Shown here piece after piece: positions 1 to 7,892 of a stretch of 14,051 bases of DNA (position 1 is the stretch's first letter; each line of letters starts with the position of its first letter). Where the stretch lies: the NCBI GenBank assembly GCA_014378805.1, contig JACMMY010000293.1, positions 1-14,051 of the forward strand, written 5' to 3'. This DNA comes from Moraxellaceae bacterium (GTDB taxonomy: Bacteria > Pseudomonadota > Gammaproteobacteria > Pseudomonadales > Moraxellaceae). The translations under genes and the position numbers were made by a program. The notes beneath the pieces are model-generated. The model saw only the letters and a list, made by a program, of their open reading frames with translations. It was not told where the DNA came from and made no database searches.

Positions 1-785
1 CGTGTTTTAACTCCGGAAGCGTTTGGAATAGCTGACTCAGTAGGCAGCGCATCAGGTTCACCACTAAAGCCATCTGCTACTTTTACTGTTGCTGGTAGAG
101 CAATCGTGGTTGCTGCAATTTGTGCCAGCTTTTCCTCGATCACATCTGTTGGCGGTGGCATTGCAACTGCCCTTAGATTAACTTGGCGTTGAGCCGCTAT
201 CGAATCACTGACACGCTCATCACTATCACTCACAAAAGGCTTATAGGTAGAGAATCGCTCAGGAAAAGCCTTCACACTGGCTGGCAAGCCAAAATCCATC
301 GTTTGCATTGCACCCATAGCAGTTTGCACAGTAGTAAATACATTATAGGTCAAGATAAAGCTTTCATCTCTTCCACCTTTGTTATATCGAAAATACTGAA
401 AACGAGCTCTATCAGAACGTTTTGCCAAAAAATCAGTAATCACACTTTCTTGCGAGACATTCATCAATTGTAATGTCCAATCGTTTTGATGCTGAGCAAT
501 AAAAGCGGCTGCCTTAAATTCAGCACTATGTGTAGAGTCCTGTTTAGCAGCCATTTTAGTCAAATCAAGCACAGGAACGATATTCGACAAATTACCTAAA
601 TCCATCGGAAATCGATTAGATGCGGCGGATTTTGGCCCAGAATCATCAAAAGAATGTATCTTGATCACGCGATCTGCCAGTTGCAACCAAATCCATAATA
701 TTGCACTTGCAAGCAGGACTGACACACCACTTAACAACCAGATAACAGGATAAAACCGATGCCGCCAAGATGAGCTCGAATTCAT
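1..785 (-). CDS. DamX-like SPOR-domain membrane protein, partial (C-terminus beyond left edge)
   Basis: Reading the minus strand from ATG at 785 gives an uninterrupted frame of 261 codons to the window edge. Residues 1-11 are polar and Arg/Ser-rich. A single membrane helix spans about 12-36 (WLLSGVSVLLASAILWIW region), giving an N-in, C-out topology. A SPOR domain covers about 102-186: it opens with WTLQLMNVS, carries RFQYFRYNKGGRDESFILTYN in the middle, and closes with FPERFSTYKPFV, where DamX-type domains have a kPWVR-like ending. SPOR domains bind glycan strands lacking stem peptides at the septum. After it comes a low-complexity Ala/Pro/Thr/Glu-rich tail of more than 70 residues. The start overlaps the aroB stop (ATGA, 782-785) and has a strong GGAGG at 790-794, four bases upstream. 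The position downstream of aroB matches E. coli damX. The SPOR call is by pattern and context. The role in division is inferred, and the full length is unknown. Confidence 0.8.
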   Translation of the reverse strand, partial: MNSSSSWRHRFYPVIWLLSGVSVLLASAILWIWLQLADRVIKIHSFDDSGPKSAASNRFPMDLGNLSNIVPVLDLTKMAAKQDSTHSAEFKAAAFIAQHQNDWTLQLMNVSQESVITDFLAKRSDRARFQYFRYNKGGRDESFILTYNVFTTVQTAMGAMQTMDFGLPASVKAFPERFSTYKPFVSDSDERVSDSIAAQRQVNLRAVAMPPPTDVIEEKLAQIAATTIALPATVKVADGFSGEPDALPTESAIPNASGVKT

Positions 786-1924
786 ACAGCCTCCAACCCG
801 GGATTTTTATTTTGCAATGTCTGAAGCAGCAGTTGTAAATCAAAATCCCTTGTAATAATTCCTCGCCCCATCTCACTTAACAACACTAAACGTAATTGTC
901 CATCTAATACTTTTTTATCCTGACCCATCAAGCGTAAAAAAACATCACTACCAATCTCTGGTACAATGACTGGTAATTTTGCAGCAATCAATAAATTCCG
1001 AATGCGCATCACATCCATTTTTTTGAGCCAGCCAAGCCTTAAAGATAAATCAGCTGCCATCAACATTCCAACAGCCACTGCTTCTCCATGCAACCATGCG
1101 CCGTATCCCATGAACGACTCTATTGCGTGTCCAAAAGTATGACCTAAATTTAATAATGCGCGCTCACCTTGTTCATGTTCATCAGCAGCAACAATCCGTG
1201 CTTTATGCTGGCAAGACCGGAAAACCGCCTCAGAAAGTAATATTGGATCACGTGCCACAAGTTGACCAATATGAACCTCTAGCCAATCTAAAAATGGTAA
1301 ATCACTAATGAGTGCATATTTAATCACTTCAGCTAAACCTGCTGACAACTCACGATCAGTCAACGTTGACAATAACGACATGTCCGCTAAAACCAATTTT
1401 GGCTGTTTAAATGCACCGATCATATTCTTGCCTAACGGATGATTGACACCCGTTTTACCCCCCACACTAGAATCAACTTGAGATAAAAGTGTCGTCGGCA
1501 CTTGAATAAAATCTACACCACGCTGGAAGCTTGCAGCAGCAAAACCTGCCATATCTCCCACTACGCCCCCGCCTAAAGCAAGTACCACACAATCACGATT
1601 AAAGCGATGCTGCATCAACGCATCAAAAATTAAATTGACGCTATCCAACGTTTTAAAAGACTCACCATCAGGCAGAATGCACTGCGCAACGATCTTACCC
1701 GCACTTTGCAATACATCAACATAACGTGCCAAATATAATGGAGCAACAACCGTGTTGCTGACTATCATCACTTGACGCCCATGAACGTACGGCAACAAAT
1801 GCTCTGTCAAAGACAAATCACTGCCGATAAATATAGGATAGCTACGCTCATTCAATGCAACATTTAACGTTTGCACGGGGTAAGTTGCAGATATTGCTTT
1901 GGCTTGGATCATTGGCTCGTTCAT
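782..1924 (-). CDS. aroB: 3-dehydroquinate synthase
   Basis: Converts DAHP to 3-dehydroquinate, the second step of the shikimate pathway, in the cytoplasm, using NAD+ and a divalent metal. From the ATG at 1924 the protein has 380 residues. The NAD-binding glycine motif GGGVVGDMAGF is at 118-128, and the substrate-site stretch DSSVGGKTGVNHPLGKN at 151-167. By alignment to E. coli the metal ligands are E199 (in GLAEVIKYALI), H262 (GHTFGHAIES) and H279 (HGEAVAVGM). Family members are usually about 360 residues and begin near the QTLNVAL stretch, here residue 18, so the first 16 residues look like an extension. A GTG at 1874-1876 (V17) would give 364 residues. Neither start has a good Shine-Dalgarno sequence, so the start is uncertain. 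The gene lies 51 bases after aroK, with a terminator-like hairpin between them, and its stop overlaps the next start. The function is secure. Confidence 0.97.
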   Translation of the reverse strand: MNEPMIQAKAISATYPVQTLNVALNERSYPIFIGSDLSLTEHLLPYVHGRQVMIVSNTVVAPLYLARYVDVLQSAGKIVAQCILPDGESFKTLDSVNLIFDALMQHRFNRDCVVLALGGGVVGDMAGFAAASFQRGVDFIQVPTTLLSQVDSSVGGKTGVNHPLGKNMIGAFKQPKLVLADMSLLSTLTDRELSAGLAEVIKYALISDLPFLDWLEVHIGQLVARDPILLSEAVFRSCQHKARIVAADEHEQGERALLNLGHTFGHAIESFMGYGAWLHGEAVAVGMLMAADLSLRLGWLKKMDVMRIRNLLIAAKLPVIVPEIGSDVFLRLMGQDKKVLDGQLRLVLLSEMGRGIITRDFDLQLLLQTLQNKNPGLEAV

Positions 1925-1952
1925 AGATAAACTAATTTTTTGGAATAGAAAT

Positions 1953-1978
1953 AAAAAAACACCGCATTGGGTGTCTTA
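1953..1978 (-). terminator. Hairpin plus T run across the aroK stop codon (possible attenuator)
   Basis: On the minus strand ACACC (1974-1970) pairs with GGTGT (1963-1959) around a six-base loop. A G-T wobble and two A-T pairs can extend the stem to eight pairs, using bases of the aroK TAA stop. A run of seven Ts follows (1959-1953). The form is that of a weak intrinsic terminator. It lies between two co-directional genes of one pathway, so it may attenuate rather than end transcription. The short core stem limits confidence. Confidence 0.5.
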
Positions 1979-2560
1979 TTTTATATCGTTTCGCTGGATA
2001 AGATGAATGATTTTTTGTGCGAGTTCTCGCGCCGAACCATCCAAGGTCATTACAACATGATGCGCTATAGAGCGATAGAGTGGATCTCTGATCTCAAGCA
2101 ACTCTCGCAACCTTACCTCTGGGTTACTCGTCTGCAGTAAGGGACGATTTCGATCTCTAGAAGTCCGTGCAACCTGCATTGATACTGGTGTATATAAGTA
2201 AATAACCGTTCCACGACTATGCAAATATCGTCGACTCTGCTCACTGGTTACAGCGCCACCACCTGTGGCCAATACAATGTTACTCATTGCAGTCAACTCA
2301 GCAAGCACGGACTCTTCACGTAAACGAAAACCTAATTCGCCTTCTTTCTCAAATATCCAAGGAATTGTAGCGCCTGTACGAAGCTCAATTTCATGATCAC
2401 TATCAATGAAAGCACGACCAAGCAAGTCAGCTAAATGCCTCCCTACAGTCGTCTTACCTGCCCCCATTGGTCCAACTAAAAACAAATTACCCTCAAATAA
2501 TTTATTTTCAGCTGATCCTTGCACCGTGTGAGGCGCAAGGTCACTTTGAGTCAAAACCAT
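1976..2560 (-). CDS. aroK: Shikimate kinase
   Basis: Phosphorylates shikimate to shikimate-3-phosphate with ATP, the fifth step of the shikimate pathway. The protein has 194 residues. The Walker A loop GPMGAGKTT is at 30-38. Mg/shikimate aspartates D53 and D55 lie in IDSDHE, the shikimate-binding arginine is in GFRLRE (R79), and the GGGAV loop is at 100-104. The lid segment is RDRNRPLL (135-142), and the conserved RDPLY is at 158-162. The first 24 residues before NLFLVG exceed the E. coli enzyme by about 18. No internal ATG precedes the P-loop, so this start stands although its ribosome site is weak (only a GTGGG about ten bases upstream). It starts 20 bases after the pilQ stop, so it is probably co-transcribed with the pil genes, as in E. 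coli hofQ-aroK. A hairpin with a T run overlaps its stop codon. Confidence 0.97.
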   Translation of the reverse strand: MVLTQSDLAPHTVQGSAENKLFEGNLFLVGPMGAGKTTVGRHLADLLGRAFIDSDHEIELRTGATIPWIFEKEGELGFRLREESVLAELTAMSNIVLATGGGAVTSEQSRRYLHSRGTVIYLYTPVSMQVARTSRDRNRPLLQTSNPEVRLRELLEIRDPLYRSIAHHVVMTLDGSARELAQKIIHLIQRNDIK

Positions 2561-2580
2561 ACCAAAACACCCACTGATTA

Positions 2581-4899
2581 CTATTGAGCAGGTTTAGGAG
2601 ATTGATTCTTACTTGAGTTATTAACCAAACGTGGCGTGACAAAAATCAACATTTCCTGTTTGTTGTTAGACTGCAGCGTATGCTTGAACAATCTACCTAA
2701 GTACGGTAAATCACCCAAGAATGGAACTTTAGTCGTACTATTTGAAATTTGATTTTGGAAAATACCACCAAGCACTACAGTTTGACCATCATCTACCAAG
2801 ACATTGGTCTGTAAGCGATTGGTGTTAATCGTCAACTGTCCGTTTGGAGCAGCATCCCCTGGACTATCAGCATTCACCAAAAGATCCATTTGGACACGAC
2901 CATCAGGCGTAATATTCGGAGTGACTTCAAGGCTCAGTTCCGCGTTAATAAATGAGACGGATGTTGCTCCACTCGACGTCGATTGCTGATAAGGAATCTG
3001 TGTTCCAGCCGCTACCCGCGCCTTTTGCTTATCTAAAGTCAGTACTTTAGGTGTAGCAATGACTTCGCCTTTACCATCTGCTTGAAGGGCAGATAAAGTT
3101 AAATCAAGCATAATGTCGGAAATACTCATGATTCCCAATGCGATACTACTCGCACCTGTGCCAGTCGCAGCCAAATCCACACTGAGATTATCAGGACGAG
3201 TGATTGTATACTTGGCAGAAGGTTGACCATTGACTGTAGAAAGGGTTGGATCTCTTAAGTCAAAAAGTGTGGTCTCTTTACCACCCACCAACAAATTAGG
3301 ACGACTCGCAACACCATGCGATAGAACACCCCACTGGACGCCAAGTTCTTTACTAAAACTATCTGATGCTCGAACAATACGCGCCTCAATCATCACTTGT
3401 TTTACGGGTACATCTAAACGAGTAATCAAATCACGAATCTTATCAATCGTTAAAGCCGTGTCTTGTATAATTAGCGTATTAGTACGAACATCAATTGAGA
3501 CCGTTCCACGAGATGACAATAAACTACCTACATTCGTGTCACTATCACTACTTCCAACATTACTCGTTCCATTCTTTCCTGACGTAATAAGCGTTAGAAT
3601 ATCATCCGCTTTCGCGTAGTTGAGTTGCAGGTATTGTGTTGTTAGTGGGGCTAGTTGCTCGACTTGACGATTATTTTGTATTTCAAGTTTTTCACGTGCC
3701 GCTAACTCAGCAGCAGGCGCAACCATAATCACATTACCATTCTTGCGCTTATCCAGCCCTTTAGATTTCAAAACAATATCTAATGCTTGATCCCACGGAA
3801 CATTTTGTAAACGAATAGTGATTTTGCCGGAAACAGTATCAGATGCAACCAAATTAAGACCCGTAAAATCAGCGATCAACTGCAATACTGAACGAACCTC
3901 AATATCTTGAAAATTCAACGACAATTTCTGACCAGAATATTCAACGGGTTTAATCACTGACGGTCGAAGCTGCACAATTGGTTTCACACTAATCGTTAGC
4001 TTATTATCAGCTTGATAAGATAAGTATTCGAAATCGCCCTGAGGTTGAATAACCAGTACACCATTATTACCTTCGTTATAGGCATCAATCGTTTTAATTG
4101 GAGTCGCAAAATCATTCACATCTAAGCGGCGACGTAACCGCTCTGGTAATTTCGTTCCCAAGAAACGAGCAATAATTTTGGTTCCTTGTTGCTGTACATC
4201 GACTGGTGAATTTGGATTATTAAGTTCAATCAACACATTACCTTCACCGCTACCACCACGACGAAAATCAACATTGGTCACTTCATTAGCAACCTGACGA
4301 CTGCCCGCAATTGGCGTCATAACTGTAGTCGTTGACGTCGAAGCATTAGGAACACTTTCCCTACTGCCACCGATTTTAAGAACCAAAGTGTTACCTTCAA
4401 CACGCGTTGAATAACCAGAAGCTTGGTTTAAGTTAACAACCAGGCGTGTTCTTTCAGCATTATCAACTACTGCTAAACTACGTGCATTACCTGAACCTAA
4501 ATCTTGATAACGACTTGCTAATCCACTTTTTGCATGAGGCAAATCTACAACTAAGCGAGCTGGCTTATCTAACTGGTAAGCTTGAGGATTTGGAGGGACA
4601 CCATTAAATGCAATATGAAGTTCAGTTTCACTATTGGAGAGTGGGACAGTGTTAATCCCAGTCAACAAAACTTGTTCTGCGGCATATGCAGGAACAACCA
4701 CAGCACAAGCACTCACCAAGGCAAGCTGAACAGACAAGTAATTAATTTTACCAACTATTGACTTATTTTTGTCTGATCTTAGTGCTTGCACTATCTCAAA
4801 AGTACGAAACGCCTTACCAAACTTCATAACTTCCATGTGATTTACCCCTAGACCCAACCAATTCGATAGCATCCGATTCATCATATTGCTATTGTTCAT
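2581..4899 (-). CDS. pilQ: Type IV pilus secretin PilQ
   Basis: Outer-membrane secretin through which the type IV pilus is extended and retracted, and which in naturally competent relatives also admits DNA. It has 772 residues. The start at 4899 is backed by GAGGA at 4907-4911 with a seven-base gap. The N-terminus is odd: about 53 mostly polar residues precede the hydrophobic signal core (54-73, ending in PAYA), with likely cleavage after A73. Two AMIN-like peptidoglycan-binding domains follow at about 75-176 and 207-307. A secretin short domain is at about 326-378 (LSLNFQDIEVRSVLQLIADFTG). An N1-type domain is at about 418-497 with a Gly/Ser/Asp-rich insert at 441-463. The secretin beta domain is at about 500-758, with hallmark VPFLGDLPYLGRLFK at 725-739 and terminal LIFVTPRLV. 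It lies 20 bases downstream of pilP, its lipoprotein partner. Identification is secure. Confidence 0.97.
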   Translation of the reverse strand: MNNSNMMNRMLSNWLGLGVNHMEVMKFGKAFRTFEIVQALRSDKNKSIVGKINYLSVQLALVSACAVVVPAYAAEQVLLTGINTVPLSNSETELHIAFNGVPPNPQAYQLDKPARLVVDLPHAKSGLASRYQDLGSGNARSLAVVDNAERTRLVVNLNQASGYSTRVEGNTLVLKIGGSRESVPNASTSTTTVMTPIAGSRQVANEVTNVDFRRGGSGEGNVLIELNNPNSPVDVQQQGTKIIARFLGTKLPERLRRRLDVNDFATPIKTIDAYNEGNNGVLVIQPQGDFEYLSYQADNKLTISVKPIVQLRPSVIKPVEYSGQKLSLNFQDIEVRSVLQLIADFTGLNLVASDTVSGKITIRLQNVPWDQALDIVLKSKGLDKRKNGNVIMVAPAAELAAREKLEIQNNRQVEQLAPLTTQYLQLNYAKADDILTLITSGKNGTSNVGSSDSDTNVGSLLSSRGTVSIDVRTNTLIIQDTALTIDKIRDLITRLDVPVKQVMIEARIVRASDSFSKELGVQWGVLSHGVASRPNLLVGGKETTLFDLRDPTLSTVNGQPSAKYTITRPDNLSVDLAATGTGASSIALGIMSISDIMLDLTLSALQADGKGEVIATPKVLTLDKQKARVAAGTQIPYQQSTSSGATSVSFINAELSLEVTPNITPDGRVQMDLLVNADSPGDAAPNGQLTINTNRLQTNVLVDDGQTVVLGGIFQNQISNSTTKVPFLGDLPYLGRLFKHTLQSNNKQEMLIFVTPRLVNNSSKNQSPKPAQ

Positions 4900-4919
4900 C
4901 TTGTTATCCTCAAAATTTG

Positions 4920-5492
4920 TTATGTGCCTGTGTCAGCCATGATCAGGCTGCGTGGCCGCTCAACAAAACCATCTTTACCGTCTGGCACAACTTCAACCAA
5001 ATTAATTTGGGTTGGTGTGATTCCGACGATACGTCCGTAGTTTTTGCCAATATAATTACCAACTTGTACTCTCATGACACCGCCACGAGGATCCTCAATT
5101 AAACCAAAGAGGGGACCTTTTAAGTTATGTATCGTTCCACGCATCAGCAAATTCTCTAAAGCAAATTGCTCTAAAAACTGTGGCGGCCTATTTAAATCAG
5201 GCATCACATGTCGACCTGCCATCACCTTCAATTCTTCAGCCAAACTGGATTGAATAAATGGGCTACGTAACCCTTGAGCCGCATAGGTAAATGTAGGAAC
5301 AGGAAGAAACACAGGTGCTGGCGGAATGGGTAAGGTCGGTTCACCATGAATTTGTTTCATTTCCGCAGTCACACCATCAACACGCGAGCTACATCCACTG
5401 ACAAATATCACACTCAACATCAGACCCATCATTGCACTAGGATAAACCAAGCGTCTTGTTTGATTTGACACACACATCACTTTTAAACTCAT
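4920..5492 (-). CDS. pilP: Type IV pilus assembly lipoprotein PilP
   Basis: Periplasmic lipoprotein that links the PilN/PilO inner-membrane pair to the PilQ secretin. It has 190 residues. A lipoprotein signal peptide has its hydrophobic core at about 20-31 and lipobox VSGC, with C34 as the lipidated cysteine. A Pro-rich linker follows (PIPPAPVFLPVP, about 55-66). The C-terminal beta domain (about 100-190) contains the family stretches LENLLMRGTIHN, LFGLIEDPRGGVMRVQVGNYIGKNYGRI and ITPTQINLVEVVPDG. The start codon overlaps the pilO stop as ATGA (5489-5492). GGGAG (5499-5503) lies six bases upstream of it, inside the end of pilO, so translational coupling is likely. The length is ordinary for the family. 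Confidence 0.96.
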   Translation of the reverse strand: MSLKVMCVSNQTRRLVYPSAMMGLMLSVIFVSGCSSRVDGVTAEMKQIHGEPTLPIPPAPVFLPVPTFTYAAQGLRSPFIQSSLAEELKVMAGRHVMPDLNRPPQFLEQFALENLLMRGTIHNLKGPLFGLIEDPRGGVMRVQVGNYIGKNYGRIVGITPTQINLVEVVPDGKDGFVERPRSLIMADTGT

Positions 5493-6187
5493 GATGCACT
5501 CCCTGACGGCGCAGCAGCACCTTGCGGATTATTCTTTGATGCAGAGGCATCATTATAACGGTAAGTTTTCGAATGAATCGTCAAACCTAATACTGGAATC
5601 TCAGACTTCGATTTCTCTAGAAGAGGAGCAATTTCAAAATTATCGATTGTTACGATCCTTGGTAAAGCCGCCAAAGCGCTTACAAACGCACCAAAGGAAT
5701 GAAAATCTCCACGCCCCTTAATTGATATCGGCAGTTCAACAAAAAAGTCTTTTTTTACTTCACTTTCGACATTGATATTATCGAACTGCAAACCACTCCC
5801 AACACCAGTATAGTTAATATCTTCTACCAAACCAGGGATTTCAGTCTCTTTTGGCAATTGCAACAATAACTGTCCAAAAGTAGACTCCATCTGCTCCACT
5901 TGACCCTGGTATTGCTGTAAATTACGCAACTTTGAGTCTTTCTCTCGATACTCGGTCAGTAAGCTTTGTTTTTGACTCTCTGCTGCAGCAATTTCATCAC
6001 GTACAGGTCTAATGAGAAGCATATATGCTAGCGCTATAACAAAAACAAAAACAAAAACATATATCGTAAACTTTACAGGAAGGGGCCAACTCCCCATGTT
6101 TTGTGGATCTAAAGATTTAAAGCTTTCATTAAAATCTTCAAAAGAAAATTTCACCTTACTCTTTGAAGCTACGCTATCCTTAATCAT
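5489..6187 (-). CDS. pilO: Type IV pilus inner-membrane alignment protein PilO
   Basis: Partner of PilN in the inner-membrane platform that aligns the pilus machine with the secretin. It has 232 residues. There is a short cytoplasmic N-terminus of about 38 residues and one membrane helix at about 39-59. A predicted coiled coil follows at about 64-106 (EIAAAESQKQSLLTEY region). A ferredoxin-like periplasmic domain covers about 115-215, starting with LPKETEIPGLVEDI and including PISIKGRGDFHSFGAFVSALAALPRIV. The tail is Ala/Ser/Gly-rich. The membrane helix contains a Val-Phe repeat encoded by a six-base DNA repeat (see repeat feature). The start overlaps the pilN stop as ATGA, with GGGAG seven bases upstream of the start codon. 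Confidence 0.96.
   Translation of the reverse strand: MIKDSVASKSKVKFSFEDFNESFKSLDPQNMGSWPLPVKFTIYVFVFVFVIALAYMLLIRPVRDEIAAAESQKQSLLTEYREKDSKLRNLQQYQGQVEQMESTFGQLLLQLPKETEIPGLVEDINYTGVGSGLQFDNINVESEVKKDFFVELPISIKGRGDFHSFGAFVSALAALPRIVTIDNFEIAPLLEKSKSEIPVLGLTIHSKTYRYNDASASKNNPQGAAAPSGSAS
6038..6058. repeat. Six-base tandem repeat inside pilO
   Basis: Three exact copies of AAAAAC on the + strand (6041-6058), preceded by a partial copy. On the coding strand this reads GTTTTT three times and encodes alternating Val-Phe in the PilO membrane helix. Because the unit is six bases, gain or loss of a copy would keep frame and change the helix by two residues. Confidence 0.9.
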
Positions 6188-6825
6188 GATGCAGCTCCCA
6201 TTTTATTTTGCACAGCGGCAGGCTGCACCCCATTCACTGGTGCAACTTCAGCTTGCGGAAGCTCCAAGTCAACAGAAATTACAAACTTACCATAACTGTC
6301 TTCAGGACGCATTACGACTCCACCAGGTACTGGAGCAACGATCGCCCCCTGAAATGAGTTCATAAATGCATTGCGAAACCATGGCGAATTTTCCAAGTTA
6401 CGCAGGAGTTCAGAAACATCATTTGGGCTTTGCGCACGACCTTCGATTGTAAACTTGTCCCCAGCGCGTGCAAATTTAGTTAAATAGACATTTGCAGGCG
6501 TGAGTCGAGGTAACTCATCAAAAATACGTACAACAACAGGTCGTTGTCCTTGTAAGTCCTGAATCACCTTCATACGAGCAATAATTTCATCTCGTCGTGC
6601 CTGAAGGCCAGACAAACTTTTTAATTTTGCATCCAACTGAGTATTTTCACTCGTGATCTGCGCATTTGCTTGCTGCTGATCATCCAAAATATGATTAAAG
6701 ATCATCCAGATCAGACCAGCTAATACCGCCGCAAGTAGAAATATTGCAATATTAATGGTTAAAAATTCTTTTTTTCGTTCCTCTCGTTGCGCTTCGCGCC
6801 AAGGGAGTAGATTTATTTGTGCCAT
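6184..6825 (-). CDS. pilN: Type IV pilus inner-membrane alignment protein PilN
   Basis: Bitopic inner-membrane protein that binds PilM through its cytoplasmic N-terminal peptide and PilO through its periplasmic domain. The frame is open further upstream to 6945. The start at 6825 is chosen because it places the family signature MAQINLLPWRE at the N-terminus, gives 213 residues, and lies one base after the pilM stop. AGGAG at 6837-6841 is eleven bases upstream, a little long. The PilM-binding INLLPWRE is at residues 4-11, the membrane helix at about 23-45, and a coiled coil at about 48-95 (many Gln, Leu and Arg). A ferredoxin-like domain covers about 96-190 (RIFDELPRLTPANVYLTKF, GRAQSPNDVSELLRNLE). 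The C-terminal tail is rich in Ala, Val and Pro. Confidence 0.96.
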   Translation of the reverse strand: MAQINLLPWREAQREERKKEFLTINIAIFLLAAVLAGLIWMIFNHILDDQQQANAQITSENTQLDAKLKSLSGLQARRDEIIARMKVIQDLQGQRPVVVRIFDELPRLTPANVYLTKFARAGDKFTIEGRAQSPNDVSELLRNLENSPWFRNAFMNSFQGAIVAPVPGGVVMRPEDSYGKFVISVDLELPQAEVAPVNGVQPAAVQNKMGAAS

Positions 6826-6826
6826 G

Positions 6827-7885
6827 TTAATCAAAACTCCTGAGTGCAAGTCCACAGGCAATAATGAGCGCTGGTGCATCATTTTCAATTGCATTCGTAT
6901 CAATCTGCGGCGCAAAACCCATATGCGTAAATGGGTTAGCAACACTCACACGATTCCCCAACTTATCTTGAATCAAACGTGCAAGACCTGGAATGCTCGC
7001 ACTACCACCAGCTAGCAAGATATGATCCACATCGTTATATTGACTAGATGAGAAAAAGAATTGTAAAGATCTTGTGACCTGCTGCGCAACGGATTCCATA
7101 AATGGAATCAACACTTCTGGCTCATAATCATCAGGCAAATTACCTTCTTTTTTAGAGCGACCCGCCTCTTCAAAAGACAAACCATATCGACGCTGAATGT
7201 CCTCAGTAAGTTGCTTACCACCGAACAACTGTTCACGCGTATAAATAATTTGATCTTGGCGTAAGACATTCAATGTTGTCATGGTATGACCAATATCAAC
7301 AATTGCAACGATATCCGGGTCATCTTGTAATGCATCAACCATCAAACCAAACGCGCGTTCAATTGCATATGATTCAATATCGACGATTTTTGCTGTCAGA
7401 TTCCCGATTTCTAAAACATCCACACGCTGATCAATATTTTCTGAACGAGATGCAGCAAGAAGGACACTTACTCGCCCTGGTACAACCGTAGAGGGACCCA
7501 ACACTTCGAAGTCCAGATTAACTTCCGATAAAGGATAAGGAATATATTGATCAGCATCCAATCGAATCTGCATTTCACGCTCGTCGTCACTCATTTCAGG
7601 TTCCATATCAATGAGTTTTGTAATGACTGATGAGCCTGATACCGCTACTGCGGCATTGGAAGAGTGAGGTTTCGCACGCGATACAACACGCGCAATCACT
7701 TCACCCACAGCTTCAACATCAGCGATGTTTTTTTCAACGACGGCATTCGTTGGTAAAGCCTCAGAAGCATAGCTTTCAACATAATATCGACCATCTCGGA
7801 TACTCAGTTCCAAGAGTTTGACTGATGTTGTGCTGATATCCAGTCCCACGAGACTAGAATTTTGTTTACGTCTAAAGGAAAGCAC
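6827..7885 (-). CDS. pilM: Type IV pilus actin-like ATPase PilM (GTG start)
   Basis: Cytoplasmic actin-fold ATP-binding protein (FtsA-like) that docks on the N-terminal peptide of PilN. Starting at the GTG at 7883-7885 it has 352 residues. This start is preferred over an upstream in-frame TTG at 7946-7948 because AGGGA (7893-7897) lies seven bases ahead of it. The protein then begins a few residues before the first phosphate-loop motif, as in relatives. Visible motifs are VGLDISTTSVKLLEL (13-27, phosphate 1), DADQYIPYPLSEVNLDFEVL (110-129), VAIVDIGHTMTTLNVL (193-208, phosphate 2) and ILLAGGSASIPGL (289-301, adenosine loop). The ending is ACGLALRSFD. It is the first gene of the minus-strand pil-aro block. 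Confidence 0.95.
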   Translation of the reverse strand: MLSFRRKQNSSLVGLDISTTSVKLLELSIRDGRYYVESYASEALPTNAVVEKNIADVEAVGEVIARVVSRAKPHSSNAAVAVSGSSVITKLIDMEPEMSDDEREMQIRLDADQYIPYPLSEVNLDFEVLGPSTVVPGRVSVLLAASRSENIDQRVDVLEIGNLTAKIVDIESYAIERAFGLMVDALQDDPDIVAIVDIGHTMTTLNVLRQDQIIYTREQLFGGKQLTEDIQRRYGLSFEEAGRSKKEGNLPDDYEPEVLIPFMESVAQQVTRSLQFFFSSSQYNDVDHILLAGGSASIPGLARLIQDKLGNRVSVANPFTHMGFAPQIDTNAIENDAPALIIACGLALRSFD

Positions 7886-7892
7886 GTTTAAT

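Noticed and set aside
183..473. Plus-strand open frame of 96 residues opposite the SPOR gene
   Set aside because: It is antisense to a well-supported coding frame and its protein has no recognisable features. Similar antisense frames opposite pilQ, pilO, ponA and rpoC were rejected for the same reason.
1932..1967. Eleven-residue minus-strand frame (ATG at 1967-1965) with two Phe codons just before aroB, resembling an amino-acid leader peptide
   Set aside because: It has no ribosome site, starts inside the hairpin loop, and the terminator-like structure does not lie downstream of it as leader attenuation would need.
6826..6945. Upstream in-frame extension of pilN to a GTG at 6945
   Set aside because: It would overlap the end of pilM by about 115 bases and place 40 basic residues ahead of the conserved N-terminal PilM-binding peptide.
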